Shown: one piece after another, positions 11,878 to 22,422 of the stretch
How the letters are laid out: every line of letters starts with the position of its first letter
Position numbering within the stretch: position 1 is the first letter of the stretch
Assembly: GCA_035236585.1 (NCBI GenBank)
Contig: CP141135.1
Location: 61,286,190 to 61,350,189 of the forward strand
From: Warburgia ugandensis
Taxonomy: Eukaryota; Streptophyta; Magnoliopsida; Canellales; Canellaceae
Length of the DNA stretch: 64,000 nucleotides
Reading direction: 5' to 3'
Notes under the pieces: generated by a model
Told to the model about the DNA's origin: nothing
Databases searched by the model: none
The model's input: only the letters and a program-made list of their open reading frames with translations
Position numbers and translations under genes: made by a program

Positions 11878-12724
11878 GATTGAGTGGATCTCATCCCTCT
11901 GTACCATATTTTGTATTTTTTTATTTGCATCACCCATATTCATTTTAGGTCCTACTTTTTAAAACATTGAGGACAATGTTTCTATCAGGTTGGGGGTGTA
12001 AAATTCTAGCAAATTCTATTTCCTTTTTAGGTTTTTAGGTGCTTTCCTTGGTTTTTCAAAACAAAAAAAATAAAAATAAAAATGAAAAATTGTAGGTCAT
12101 TTCCCATACTATGATGAGAATTGGATTTTCTGAAGGATAATCTTGATAACTTTAGCTTATTAATAGAATTGAATATGATTAATTAATCATTTTACTCAAT
12201 TTCTAAAGTATTCTATGAAAGCAACGTCTTAGATCACATCTGTACATATAGTTGCATATAGATAGTGTAGAAATCATGAAGAAATTCAATGGAGACCTAT
12301 AACGTAAGAAAGTTTTAGAGTCATTCATCCTTTTTGAGAGGTTATAAATGTTCTTAATTTTCTTTAGCGTATTTAAAGAAAATTGATCCCAAACTCTTAA
12401 ATTTGGTTAATTACCTGAATAATTAGAGTACCGTCTTTATATACTTGAAGTTCATTGAATCTGATAGATTATAGGAAACCTAGAAAATTATTTAGGCCAT
12501 CCTTGTTGTAAACCTAGAGACATAAAGCCTACCATAAAGTATTTTTACCACTAGTTACCCAAGTTGAGCCTTTTAAAATAATCCTTTTCTTTTGTCACCC
12601 AAATTAACCTTTACCCATATTAACCTAGTATAAATTAACCATTACCCACAAAAAGTGGATATCAAGAAAAGAAATAATCTTCGAAGTAAGTAAAAAGTAC
12701 TGAAATATAAAGAAAAGAGTTTGA

Positions 12725-12785
<61 letters not shown>

Positions 12786-13509
12786 AGAAGAAGAAGAAGA
12801 AGAAGTTTGAAGAATGCAAAGAAAGGTAGAAAAAGAAATATTCACTTCAGCAAAAGGAAAGAAAGAGTTGTCAACTTTAGTAGAAGACCTCTACTTATTA
12901 TTTTGAAGAAACTTTGAATATCCTTATACCTTTTCTTTGGTACATTGTCCTAAGCCTACATTTCGTCCCAGTTAAAGACCTATTGATTCTAGGATGAATA
13001 TAGTCTTGATGAGGAAATGAATGGATAGATTTAAAAGAGTGGTATTTCTAAATATCCAAAGGTAATGGCATCCATTCGAAAGGGATCAAAACAATTACAT
13101 TTCTAAATATATGTGAGATAATTTTTCTTTTATTGATTATTCTCACATAATTAAAAGAGAGATATGATTTGAACCCTTTATCTGAGTGATTTTATTTTTG
13201 AGTGTATGCCATTAGTAATGGTTGAGGTCAAAACATATTTCACATGAAGTTCAAAAGTTAGAAGTCTACTAAGAGATAATGATTATACTAAGTGTAGACT
13301 GTACGCATGCACACACACTCACTATGAGATCTGAGCTTAAGTGGAATATTTTTAGCATATGGGTAGGGTTTTGAAATCTTCAGTCATCTTTATTAGTATG
13401 CTAAAGTGGAAAGATTTATTGAAGATAATTTCCTGAAGAAAGTGGAGATGACCTGAAAAAATAAAAGAAATTGAGTTGATTTTTTCACATCTTTTACTAG
13501 GGACTAGCA
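11878..13509 (+). other. Athila A post-integrase noncoding region
   Basis: AT-rich sequence between integrase and 3' LTR with no env-like frame. It opens with ACATTGAGGACAATGTTT and a GGTTGGGGGTGTAA tract at about 11,990-12,003, typical of the Athila lineage. The part 11,990-12,700 matches the reverse complement of 15,600-16,350 in element B. A GA/GAA microsatellite interrupts it. Confidence 0.7.
12727..12806. repeat. (GA)n-(GAA)n microsatellite
   Basis: About 28 GA units followed by eight or nine GAA units inside the noncoding part of Athila A. The Ser-Leu and Phe-Ser frames on the minus strand are products of this repeat, not genes. Confidence 0.95.
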
Positions 13510-13526
13510 AAATGCTGGTTGGGGAG
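13510..13526 (+). promoter_or_regulatory. Polypurine tract of Athila A
   Basis: AAAATGCTGGTTGGGGAG lies directly before the LTR start TGTATTAAGTG. The preceding phrase GGGACTAGCAAAATG with a G-rich tract is the usual second-strand priming site of Athila/Tat elements. Confidence 0.65.
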
Positions 13527-15552
13527 TGTATTAAGTGTTCAACTTTGGTCAAAATACCCCTAATTTAGTGTTTAATTAGAGCATCTAGGCCATTAATTTC
13601 AAGATTTTACACAAAATATTTGATCTTAGCTTTAATTGGCCATCCAACCGTTGAATTGCAAGATTTAGTGGTCAGATGATCATCAAAGCTAATCAGAGGA
13701 ATAATAAATGGTTCAGATTATTTTAATTGGGCTTTGTGAATTGCAAATCAATCGACTCAAGCGTGGTTGATCCAGATCAAATCACAAAAATCAGATGAGG
13801 ATAATGAAGTTGTGTGGAAAAAGAAGACTTTGAAGACTCCTAGAACAAAACAAAGTTGAAGACTCCAGAGTTCTAGTAAGATTGGAATGGTGATGGACCC
13901 CACCCTTCTTCTTATCTGTCTTTTCCCTCTCTCTTATCTCTCTCCTCTCTTCTCTCCCTCTCTCCTACACGTCTCTCTCCCCCTTTTTATTCCCCCTCCC
14001 TTCTCTCTTCTCACTGTTTTCTCTCTCTCCTTCTCTCTTTTGGGCTGGCCAACTTTCCACTCTCTTCTCACCCTCTCCTTCCCTATCTCTCACTTACCCA
14101 CCTCTCTTCTCCTTCTTTCTCACAACTCTCCTCTCTCCATTCTCTCCCTCTTCTCATTCTCTCCCCTTTCTCATTCTCTCTCGCACCTTTCCCCCACCTC
14201 CAAGCTATATCTCTCTTCTCACGTTCTCTTTTCTCTCTCTAAACCGTATCTCACTCTCTTCTCCTCTCTCTCAATTGCAGCACTGCACCAGCCTTCTTAG
14301 CCCAAATCCATTCTTCTCTCCAACCCACCTCTTCCCAGCTTCTCCTTCAATGCCCCAGTCCACACCACACCACATGCTTCCTTCCCTTCCTATCTCTTTC
14401 TCTCTCTCTGTTGCCCCTCTCTTCTTCTTCTTCTCTCATACTCCCTTCCCTCTGTTACCTGCCTCTTCTTCTCTCTCCCCTCGTCTCCCTCTCTATTTGA
14501 TCAACGGAAGATGCAGCTTGCCCATCCTGACAAGTTGTTTTCCTCTGCCCAGTCCTTTTGTCTACACACACTCTAGCTTTCCCTCTTCCTCCTCTCTCTC
14601 TACTCCGGTGTTGATTCTCTGCCAGCCGGTTTAGGCGACGTCAATAGACGGTCAGAAGATAGAAACCCAAGTCGGGTTTTCAATTTCCTCCCACACCCAT
14701 CTCTTCCTTTCCTCCTCTCTTCCCTTTCTTCCTTCTTCTTCTTCCTCCTCTATTTCTCTCTTCCTTTATCAAGTTTTTCTTAAAAACCAGATTTTTGGCT
14801 TAATTTTGATTTTGCCCTTTTATTTTAAATTCAATTACATCCTTGTCCTCTCTTTTTAATTTTGCCTATGTCCTGTTTATCCTAGTTCTGTTTTATCTAT
14901 GTTTGTCTTATCCATGAATAGCCTAATCTCTACCCGATCAATTAAGGTCTAACACAATCAATGGGTTAGCCTTAATCACCCAAAATCTTCAATTTCTCCT
15001 TTATTCTCATTTGATTTCAAATAAAATTTACAAGTTCATTCTTAGTACACCCCTAGACATAATTGAGGTCTTTGATCTTCACTCTGATATCCCAAAATCA
15101 ATCTGAATTGTCCAAATCCCAAATTTACAAATTAGCCCAGATCTTGATCATTTTGATGAATTTGACAAATCTGACCAATGGATCTCCAATCAAGAAGGTG
15201 ATGAAGACATATATGTAGGATAATCATCTCCCAGGAGGCTGATCATCTCTCAGGACATCAGATTTGAAGATTTTTATACAGATTGATCTAGGGAAGTAGT
15301 TTTTTTTTATTGTTATTTGATTTTGTTTGTTTTCTTTAGGAACTAGAAATTTTGTAAGTTTGAGAATTTGATTGGATCTGAACTTTAATTATCATTTCAA
15401 TAATTCTAGTAATTTTTAGTGATTTATTTTTAATTTTAGAGAATTACATTTTATTAAAAATCCACTTTTTAAGTCAAGTCTTTGTGGGATCGACCTGTAC
15501 TTACATACACCAAACTACAATAGCCTGTGCACTTGTGGTTAAACAATCAACA
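13527..15552 (+). mobile_element. 3' LTR of Athila A
   Basis: Runs from TGTATTAAGTG after the polypurine tract to CAATCAACA, giving TG...CA ends and about 2,026 bp. Near the end it has TTTGTGGGATCGACCTGTAC, common at the end of plant Athila/Tat LTRs. A long pyrimidine-rich section (13,900-14,760) generates spurious Ser/Leu/Pro-rich frames on the plus strand; these are not genes. No partner LTR is visible upstream, so age cannot be estimated from the pair. Confidence 0.7.
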
Positions 15553-17800
15553 CTTTTCTTTCATTTTTATTTTTTTTAATCTCTTTCGAAGAATATTTCT
15601 TTTCTCAATATTCACTTTTCTGCTCCAATTGCAACTAAAAAGTATATTTTCATTCATCTCTAGCTTATCTTTTGAAGAAATAGGTAATGGATATATTATA
15701 GTGGGTGAATATGGGTTAAGATTAGTTATGTGAGAAAAGAAAAGGCTTATATTAAGGCTCAAATTGGCTGACTAGTGGTAAAATTATATTTGAGTAAGCT
15801 TTATGTCTGTAGGTTAGCAAAGATGGCCTAAATCATTTTCTAAGATTTCTATAATCTATTGGATTCAATAAACCTTTAGAACCTCAAAGATAATACTCTA
15901 ATCATTCTAGTAGTTACTCAAATTTGAAAGTTGATGGGATCAAGTTTCTTTAAGCATGTTGAAGAAAATTAAAAATATTTATAACCTGTCAAAAGGAATG
16001 AACAGCTCTAAAGCTCACTTAGGTTATAGGTCTCTATTGAATTTCTTCAGGATTTTTAAGTCATAACTACTTGTCACTTAGACTATATACATGTAGTTGT
16101 ATATACAGATATGATTTGAGACTTAGCTTTCATGAAATACTTTTAAAATAAGTAAAATGATGAATTAATCATGTACAATTCTATTAATAAGCTAAGGATG
16201 GTTATTCAAGATTAGACTTTCAGAAAATCCAATTCTCATCATTGTATATGAACTATCCCTTTTTCTTTTCTTCTCCTTTTCCCTTTTAATCAAAAACTTA
16301 ACAAAAACTTAAATATACCAAAATTCTACACCCCCAACCTGATAGAAACAATGTCCTCAATGTTTAAATAGTATGAACTAAAATGAATATGGGTGATGTA
16401 TAGGAAAAAAAATACAAAATATGGTACAAAGGGATCATATCTACTCAATCCTGATAAACAGGATCCTCTAGAGTTGTGGACTCAACTTCTAGGTTATCAT
16501 ATTCTAGGAAAGGCTTTAAACGTTGACCATTTACTTAAGTATGACCAGACCTAGCATCCTCAATCTCAACAGTTTTATATAAAAAAAACTTCTTAACTAT
16601 ATATGGAACTGTCCATCGAGATCTAAACTTACTTGGGAAGAGTTGAAGCTTAGAGTTGTAAAGAAGTACCTTTTGGGATGGAGTAAAGAATTTTCTTAAA
16701 ATTTTTTGATCATGAAAAACTTTCATCTTTTCCTTGTAGATCCTATTACTCTCATAAGCTTCATGTTGGATCTCCTCCAACTGATTAAATTGGAGCTTAT
16801 GATGCGAACCTGCTTTGCCCATATCAAAATTTTAATCTTTTAATTGCATAGTAGGCTCTATGTTCCAATTCTACGAGCAAGTGATAATCTTTACCATAAA
16901 TAATACGGTAAGGGGACATGCCAATCAGGGTCTTAAATGCAGTATGATATGCCCAAAGTGCATCCCTCAGTCGAATAAACCAATCCTTGTATGGGTTAAC
17001 AGTCTTCTACAACATCTGTTTAATGGTCCGATTTGAGACTTCAACTTGTCCACTTGTTTGTGGGTAATACGGGGTTGCAACTTTATATGTGATGTTATAT
17101 TTTTCCATTAATGCTTCAAAAACTCTATTGCAAAAATGAGTCTCATTGTCACTAATGATGGCTCGAGGTGTTCCAAATTGGGAAAATATATTTTCTTTTA
17201 AGAACTTAATGACTGTTTTATGATCATTAACTTGACAAGGAACAGCCTCGATCCATTTGAAAAGATAGTCTACTGCAACTAAAATATATAGGTATCCAAA
17301 AGAAGGTGCAAATGACCCCATGAAATCAATACCAGGCAATGAAAGACCTTCACTATTAGAATGGGGTTTAAAGGAATCATATTCCTAGGAGTTATTCCTC
17401 ATAAATTTTGGTAGTGCTCGCATGCCTTACAGGTGTAATAGGTGTCTTTGAAAAGAGTTAGCTAGTAGAAACACATTGTAAGATTTTTGTAGTTGTTTTC
17501 TTGGCAGAAAAATATTCATCACATGTTTTTGAGTGAAAAAAAGAGATGATACTAGATTGTTCAATATAAGGCACACATCTTCTAATCATTTAATCCAAGC
17601 AGTATTTAAACAAATACGGATCATCCTAAAAATACTGTTTGACATTGGAGAAGAATTTGGTCTTTTCATTTTGGTCCAATGTTCCAGTATCTTTCCTGTG
17701 GCTAGATAATTTTCAATATTTGCAAACCAAGGGAGATTGGAGGCATTAAAAATTTGTTCATCAAGGAAGGTATCCCTGATTGGAAATAAATCCAAACACT
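15553..17800 (-). mobile_element. Athila-type element B, inverted fragment
   Basis: Minus-strand fragment from the post-integrase noncoding region (15,553-16,440) back to the RNase H-integrase spacer (about 17,795). The noncoding part is the reverse complement of element A's 12,000-12,700 with clear divergence, and its CACCCCCAACCTGATAG at 16,330-16,346 is the complement of A's G-rich tract. RT, gag and LTRs are absent. Its left border abuts A's 3' LTR directly; its right border at about 17,800 runs into L copy 1. Confidence 0.75.
16450..17795 (-). pseudogene. Athila B integrase relic
   Basis: Minus-strand pieces of an Athila integrase. From the N-terminal side: spacer residues FLDEQIFNASNLPWFANIEN (about 17,740); the core [30 protein letters not shown] and [20 protein letters not shown] (17,007-17,339); then [40 protein letters not shown] and VEIEDARSGHT (16,535-16,822). 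The segment between 16,823 and 17,006 still aligns to the YGK...ELEH region of element A but is out of frame. The D-D-E residues can be followed, but the zinc-binding region (17,390-17,580) is damaged. Nonfunctional. Confidence 0.85.
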
Positions 17801-18887
17801 AAGGATGCGATCATGATAAATGAATGGCCTAATATGGCTAATTTGGGATGGATTGAAATCTATGCCCTTGAATTTGATGAATTGACCAAAGATCTTCTTA
17901 ATTGAATGGATCAAGAAAGATTAGATCATATGATGAGATGCATCAATGATCTAGGGATGATATCACATTAAGAGAATGTCATAGATCTAAATAAAAATGA
18001 AAGATCAAGATCAAAACCCTTAATGGGATGAAAAATGAATAATATAATCAATGGATCAAAATGAGTAGATACGATGAATTCAAATGATCATGTAAATTAT
18101 TAATGTAAATATTCTTTTATTTGCTTAGTAGATGTTAAATTTATTTATTTATGCTTTATTTGTTCATTGTTGTGAAAATTGCATGAAAAATATAATTAAA
18201 TAGAAACATATATTGATGAACATTTACAATGCATATAGACATGCACTTAATGATAGTAAGGGCTATAGTTAGTAAGATAATATAAGGAATATCATTTCCT
18301 TGGCCCAAAATTATAAGAATAATAAACCCTATGAATGAAATCTTAAATGGTCATGGCTTTAATTAAAATCAAATAACAAGGGTACCTTGGGTTTAATGCT
18401 CATAGGAACCTTATGAAGGTTGAGTTAAGGTCAAACCAGTGAATACTGAACATTGTGGTTAAAGGGGTTTTCTAATTGAGCCTCACTCTCCCCCAACTTT
18501 TGATAATGTTTGTGAGTATAAATGTCTCCTTATACGAGGATTGAATTAACCATTTTGTGAGCAGCTTTTAACTAGTAAGCCTTAGTCAATTTTGAAATAA
18601 ATAGGAGCTGTCTAGAATTAAGAGTGCATAAATTATCTTCAATTAGTAAAACATTAACTAATTGAATAATAATAAGATCATAAAAGGATAATAAACTATC
18701 TAATGCTAATAAAAATGGTAATTAAGATAATCAAAGGTCAAACAAGATCCACATGGAGATCTTGAATGATCATGAATAATAAGAATCATAATTTGTATGC
18801 ATGTTTTGAAGTAGTATGAATATTATATTCAAATGTAGATCAATATATTAGATCCTTGATCAATATGATCCAAGGAATAAGATCAAA

Positions 18888-18908
18888 ATCATCCTATATA
18901 AGGATGAT
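18888..18908 (+). promoter_or_regulatory. TATA-like palindrome in L copy 1
   Basis: ATCATCCT-ATATA-AGGATGAT: two perfect 8-bp arms around an ATATA centre, giving CTATATAAGG in the middle. A TATATAA core in an LTR about 1.55 kb before the poly(A) signal would suit a pol II promoter. In copy 3 the matching place reads ATCCTGTATAGGAAT (about 30,038), so the palindrome is not kept there. Confidence 0.35.
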
Positions 18909-19775
18909 CCAAAGAACAATTAGAAAGTATAATTGAGTTGAGGAAAGAATCTATATACATGTGATTTGATATATATATGAAGAATATGATGATCAAGATC
19001 AATGGATGATGGATTGATGAAAGTAAAGGTAGGTGGAACTTAAGGATATATTCAATATATATAAGATGCATGTCTTCTACACATGATCTTATCTTGATGA
19101 ATGAGTTTTGATGATAATTGTCTTGGAATTATTATGAATCAACAAATGATGTGAAAATGAATACAAAAAGATTGATTAAGTAATTATGAAATTACTTAAG
19201 ACAACAAAAGATGTTGAAACGAATACAAAAGGATTGAATAAGTAATTATGAAATTAATGAAGACAACCAATGAGATTGAAATTAATACAAAAGGATTGAT
19301 TAAGTAATTTATGAAATTATTTAATGGGTAGAATGGGAAGATTTGAAGTAAATAAGTTGGACCCCCGAGTCTTAAGGAATTGTGTTATGGGCAAAGCCCT
19401 ATTATAACTTGAGACATAGTTTGTATGAATTGAAATATTATTTTCCATCCAAGCATGGAGGCTTGTGGTTTTATTTTAAGATAGGCTTAGGCCTGGGGAT
19501 GCCAATGTTAGGAGATTTGTGAGGGTCTGACCGCCCGCTCTTCAAAACTATGATTTATTATGATTATACCATGCCCAAAGAGAGGTAAAATGTTGATTGA
19601 GGCAATTATGGGAAGGCTGCCAATTTGACAACCATGGTTCCCCCCATACAAACATGGATCTGTGTCTTCCACCGTAGTATAAGTGAAATATTTATGCAAT
19701 TATTTGTGCACGATGTACGGATTGAGACTGTAAGCATTGTAGTCATTTGATATTTGGCATTATGATGAAATTAAT

Positions 19776-19975
19776 TATGGCACAATGAGATGTCTTATGT
19801 TATGGCATAGTGAGATGCCTTATGTTATGGCATAGTGAGATGCCTTAGCATGACAATGCCTTATGTTGTGGCATGACAATGACTTTATGTGATGGCATGA
19901 TAAGATGTTCGACATGACAAGATGCCTTGTTTTGATTGCATGATGAGATGCCTTGTTTTATGATATGATGAAATG
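19776..19975 (+). repeat. Minisatellite with ATGGCAT...GATGCCTT units
   Basis: About seven imperfect units of 22-27 bp built on GTTATGGCATAGTGAGATGC followed by CTTAT. Two neighbouring units are nearly identical (19,800-19,850); later units lose or gain bases. Specific to L copy 1; copy 3 has no such array at the corresponding place. Confidence 0.8.
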
Positions 19976-20435
19976 CTCAATAAAAGTTTTTAATGATGTT
20001 GTATTGGAGGATGATTCCCGTTACGATATAATTCAGTTTTGATGATATTGACTATATTCACACTTTTCAGTGCTTGTATTTATATGTAAAATATACATAT
20101 AAATTTATATGATGCGTGAAGGATAATATGATTATCCAGTTGTATAAATTGATTTATATCATGGATATAATAATTTGTTGATTTTGAGATATATTGAATA
20201 TATTTCTTAAATCCCCTATCAAGCATAGCTTGCTAAGATATTGTAAATGTTTGAATGTTTATAATATCTCATATACAGTTAAGGAAGGTTGAAAGCTGAA
20301 GACTTATAGAAAATCATCACCGAACTCGGCTCAGTGTATATACTCTGAGGGATATTGTATTGATTTTTTTTGTAAATTTAGATTGTAATATTTGGACAAG
20401 GCTTTGTATGTGAACCACTGGATTGATCCTGTTTT

Positions 20436-20470
20436 TAATAAAAGTATTTCTATTGATATTCAATAGAAAT
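20436..20470 (+). promoter_or_regulatory. Poly(A) signal followed by perfect palindrome, L copy 1
   Basis: AATAAA (20,436-20,441) is followed at 20,446-20,470 by an 11-bp inverted repeat, ATTTCTATTGA and its complement around TAT. The same arrangement occurs inverted at 63,150-63,174 in copy 4. It probably lies near the R/U5 boundary and could mark transcript 3' ends. Confidence 0.5.
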
Positions 20471-20647
20471 GTTATTTTATATAAAAATACATGTATGATA
20501 AGTAATTTGAGGTGACACTTGGGTTTTTGACAAATCAATTTCAAAGAAAATATGCTTATGCTGCTTTTGTTTTGAAAATTTTCAAAATCAGGGCCCTACC
20601 TTTGCAAATATTTATGAAAATGTGTTTTAAAAACCCGAGGTGTCACA

Positions 20648-21350
20648 TAAACTGTTTGCTTCAGTTTAAATGCATTAGGATGTCCAGAGTGATCTCACTT
20701 CTTGTGTCTATCTATAACACCATTGCATGTTCAAATATTAATATTGATGTCCATATTTTGGCTTTAGTTGATTATTTAATTAAAGTAAACCTCCTTAAAT
20801 TAATAGCCTTAGGACTTAAGGTTTTTCAATCAATTTAGTGAGATTTTATTTTATCTAATAATACCAATATATAAATGTACATGGAGTGCTTACTGTTTCA
20901 ATTAATTTGTCAATATTATCTTTTCTATGTTTTTTAGCATCTATCCAAATATCTCTCTTGATTCCAGATAATGATACAACATGTTATTTTCTCCCCAATA
21001 ATCCTCTCTACTCATTACAAAATTGCATCTTGACAGAAATGAGCACAAACCCATACTAAGCATTGTCACTACCTTACCTAGATCAATTTTACAAAGATAA
21101 CCAACCTCAAACTCTTCTTTTAATGAAATCCATTTAGTCACGATATTATAAATTCTATTAGCACGACTGCTACACGAAAAAATTCACGCTAGCACAGCAT
21201 GCCAATGAATCTAGCTGACCCACATGCACCCCAAGGTCCTCAAATCCCTCCACAATCTCCTCTCTAAAGAAAATTAGATAACCTCTAAATTCTATTTTTT
21301 GCAAATCCACCAAATAAAAGCATTGTGAATCCTAAATATCCATTTTCACA
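20648..21350. other. Unassigned sequence between L copies 1 and 3
   Basis: No match to any other part of the window and no family I recognise. The longest minus-strand frame (20,941-21,141, 66 residues, beginning MTKWISLKEEF) and the plus-strand frame at 20,512-20,838 have no recognisable domain. It may be the original low-copy sequence into which the L elements went, or an unrecognised transposon fragment. Confidence 0.4.
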
Positions 21351-22422
21351 AAGTGACCAAATTCAAACATTTTATCCCACCGGTGCTATTGGTACTGGTA
21401 GTATCTTACGACCATTATTCTCTACGCTGCTGGATTGATGCCCTTACACCAAGGCCATCTAGCTCAATACTGGGCAAATACACATCGTGGTCTTCAAAAG
21501 CCCCATGTTCCCCCACCTCCTCTAGCAACAACACCGGAGATTATGGCGTCTGTAGATGTTTCCAGCGACCTAGGACTTCTTGATGTTAAATCTTCACCTC
21601 CAGTGAGCTTCTCTTCACTGGACCAACACAGGTAGGTGCACCTCACTCCCTACTTTCAATTCTGGCACATCCTTGGTATTTTTTGGCCACTTGGAGATCT
21701 CCCCAACCGTTGATCTTTTGGGAATAATGGATTTGACATGAAGGGTCAAGATCCCATCCATCCACAGCTCAAAAGCAACTTCCGAGCCATTGGATGGGTT
21801 TCTAGCGCCCAAAAACCCCAGGCGATGAAATCTGGGCCGCTAAAAGTTAAGGATGGAGGAGATCCAGCCATGGGTGATCCGATGGTCCAGACCTGGAGCT
21901 TCTTGCCCATAGCTGGTCACCTCTACCCGATTACCTGCAACAGGAGGTAACGGGCGCAGGCCACTAGTCATCCCTCACTCGTAAGCCCATAATTGATCTG
22001 GGCCATCCAAGTTTTGAACTGAAATCTTGTTTTTAAAATTAAGAGCTTAACATAGCTCTAATTTCATAGCTGAAATTTTTTATAGAATCCTTGTCTCTTG
22101 TATAAGTTACTAAACTCATGAAATGTCTATTTTAAATTGTATTAATTTGTGATAATCACAAAGATTCGTAGTAATAACTTTGAGCATGATCAAGATTATC
22201 CTAAAATGAAAATCTGAATTGGTGGGTGGGTTTAGAGGGTCCCAAAACCTTTAAGGTCATGACACAATAGGATTTCTAAGTCTTTAGATCAAGAAAATTA
22301 ACAAAAATAGTTGGATAAAAACTTAGCCCTTAAAAGAGGCTAAAATCTTAAAATCTCAATTCTGATATCAATTTAACTCCAAATTGAGATCAGAAAGTTA
22401 TGTTGGTTTCCTCTTGATAATA
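21351..22422 (+). mobile_element. L-family LTR-like sequence, copy 3, first part
   Basis: 21,790-22,422 aligns to copy 2 at about 4,490-4,795 (for example AAAACCCCAGG-GATGAAATCT and TTTAACTCCAAAT-GAGATCAGAAAG). An exon-like end CAACACAG|GTAGGTGC sits near 21,630. The copy is cut at 22,422 by the solo LTR and resumes at 25,122. Short proline/serine-rich frames here have no domain. Confidence 0.6.

Larger units (their letters stand above)
6200..15552 (+). mobile_element. Athila-type Ty3/gypsy retrotransposon A (5' LTR missing)
   Basis: Element order: gag, protease, RT, RNase H, integrase, a first TTGGGGGTGT tract, about 1.5 kb of noncoding sequence, polypurine tract, 3' LTR. The NPNWRNHPNFSW motif in gag, the DLGSSVNLLP protease site and the [11 protein letters not shown] motif after integrase are marks of the plant Athila lineage. 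No copy of the 13,527-15,552 LTR is visible upstream of gag; L-family sequence abuts the internal region at about 6,165-6,220. A decayed candidate primer-binding segment (TTAGCCTTAGGGGATTGC, about 6,229) is too weak to call. All coding parts are broken. Confidence 0.8.
17800..20647 (+). mobile_element. L-family LTR-like sequence, copy 1
   Basis: Noncoding. 17,860-18,605 aligns to copies 2 and 3, 19,480-19,740 aligns to 30,580-30,805, and 19,700-20,647 aligns inverted to 62,970-64,000. The right end is defined by ...AACCCGAGGTGTCACA at 20,647, mirrored by TGTGATGACCTAG at 62,970 on the inverted copy. That is the CA end of an LTR. The 5' end is missing because element B abuts at about 17,800. 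It contains a TATA-like palindrome, a minisatellite and a poly(A) signal followed by a hairpin. Confidence 0.65.

Noticed and set aside
12625-12845. Phe- and Ser-Leu-rich frames on the minus strand
   Set aside because: Translation of a (GA)n/(GAA)n microsatellite.
13887-14634. Ser/Leu/Pro-rich frames of 119-137 residues on the plus strand
   Set aside because: They arise from a pyrimidine-rich section of the Athila LTR; low complexity, overlapping, no domain.
19776-19975. CRISPR-like array
   Set aside because: Short direct tandem units without unique spacers; a minisatellite.
21353-21635. Two overlapping frames with Pro-rich text before a GTAGGT site
   Set aside because: Looks like an exon end but lies in LTR-like sequence; frames are short and carry no recognisable domain.
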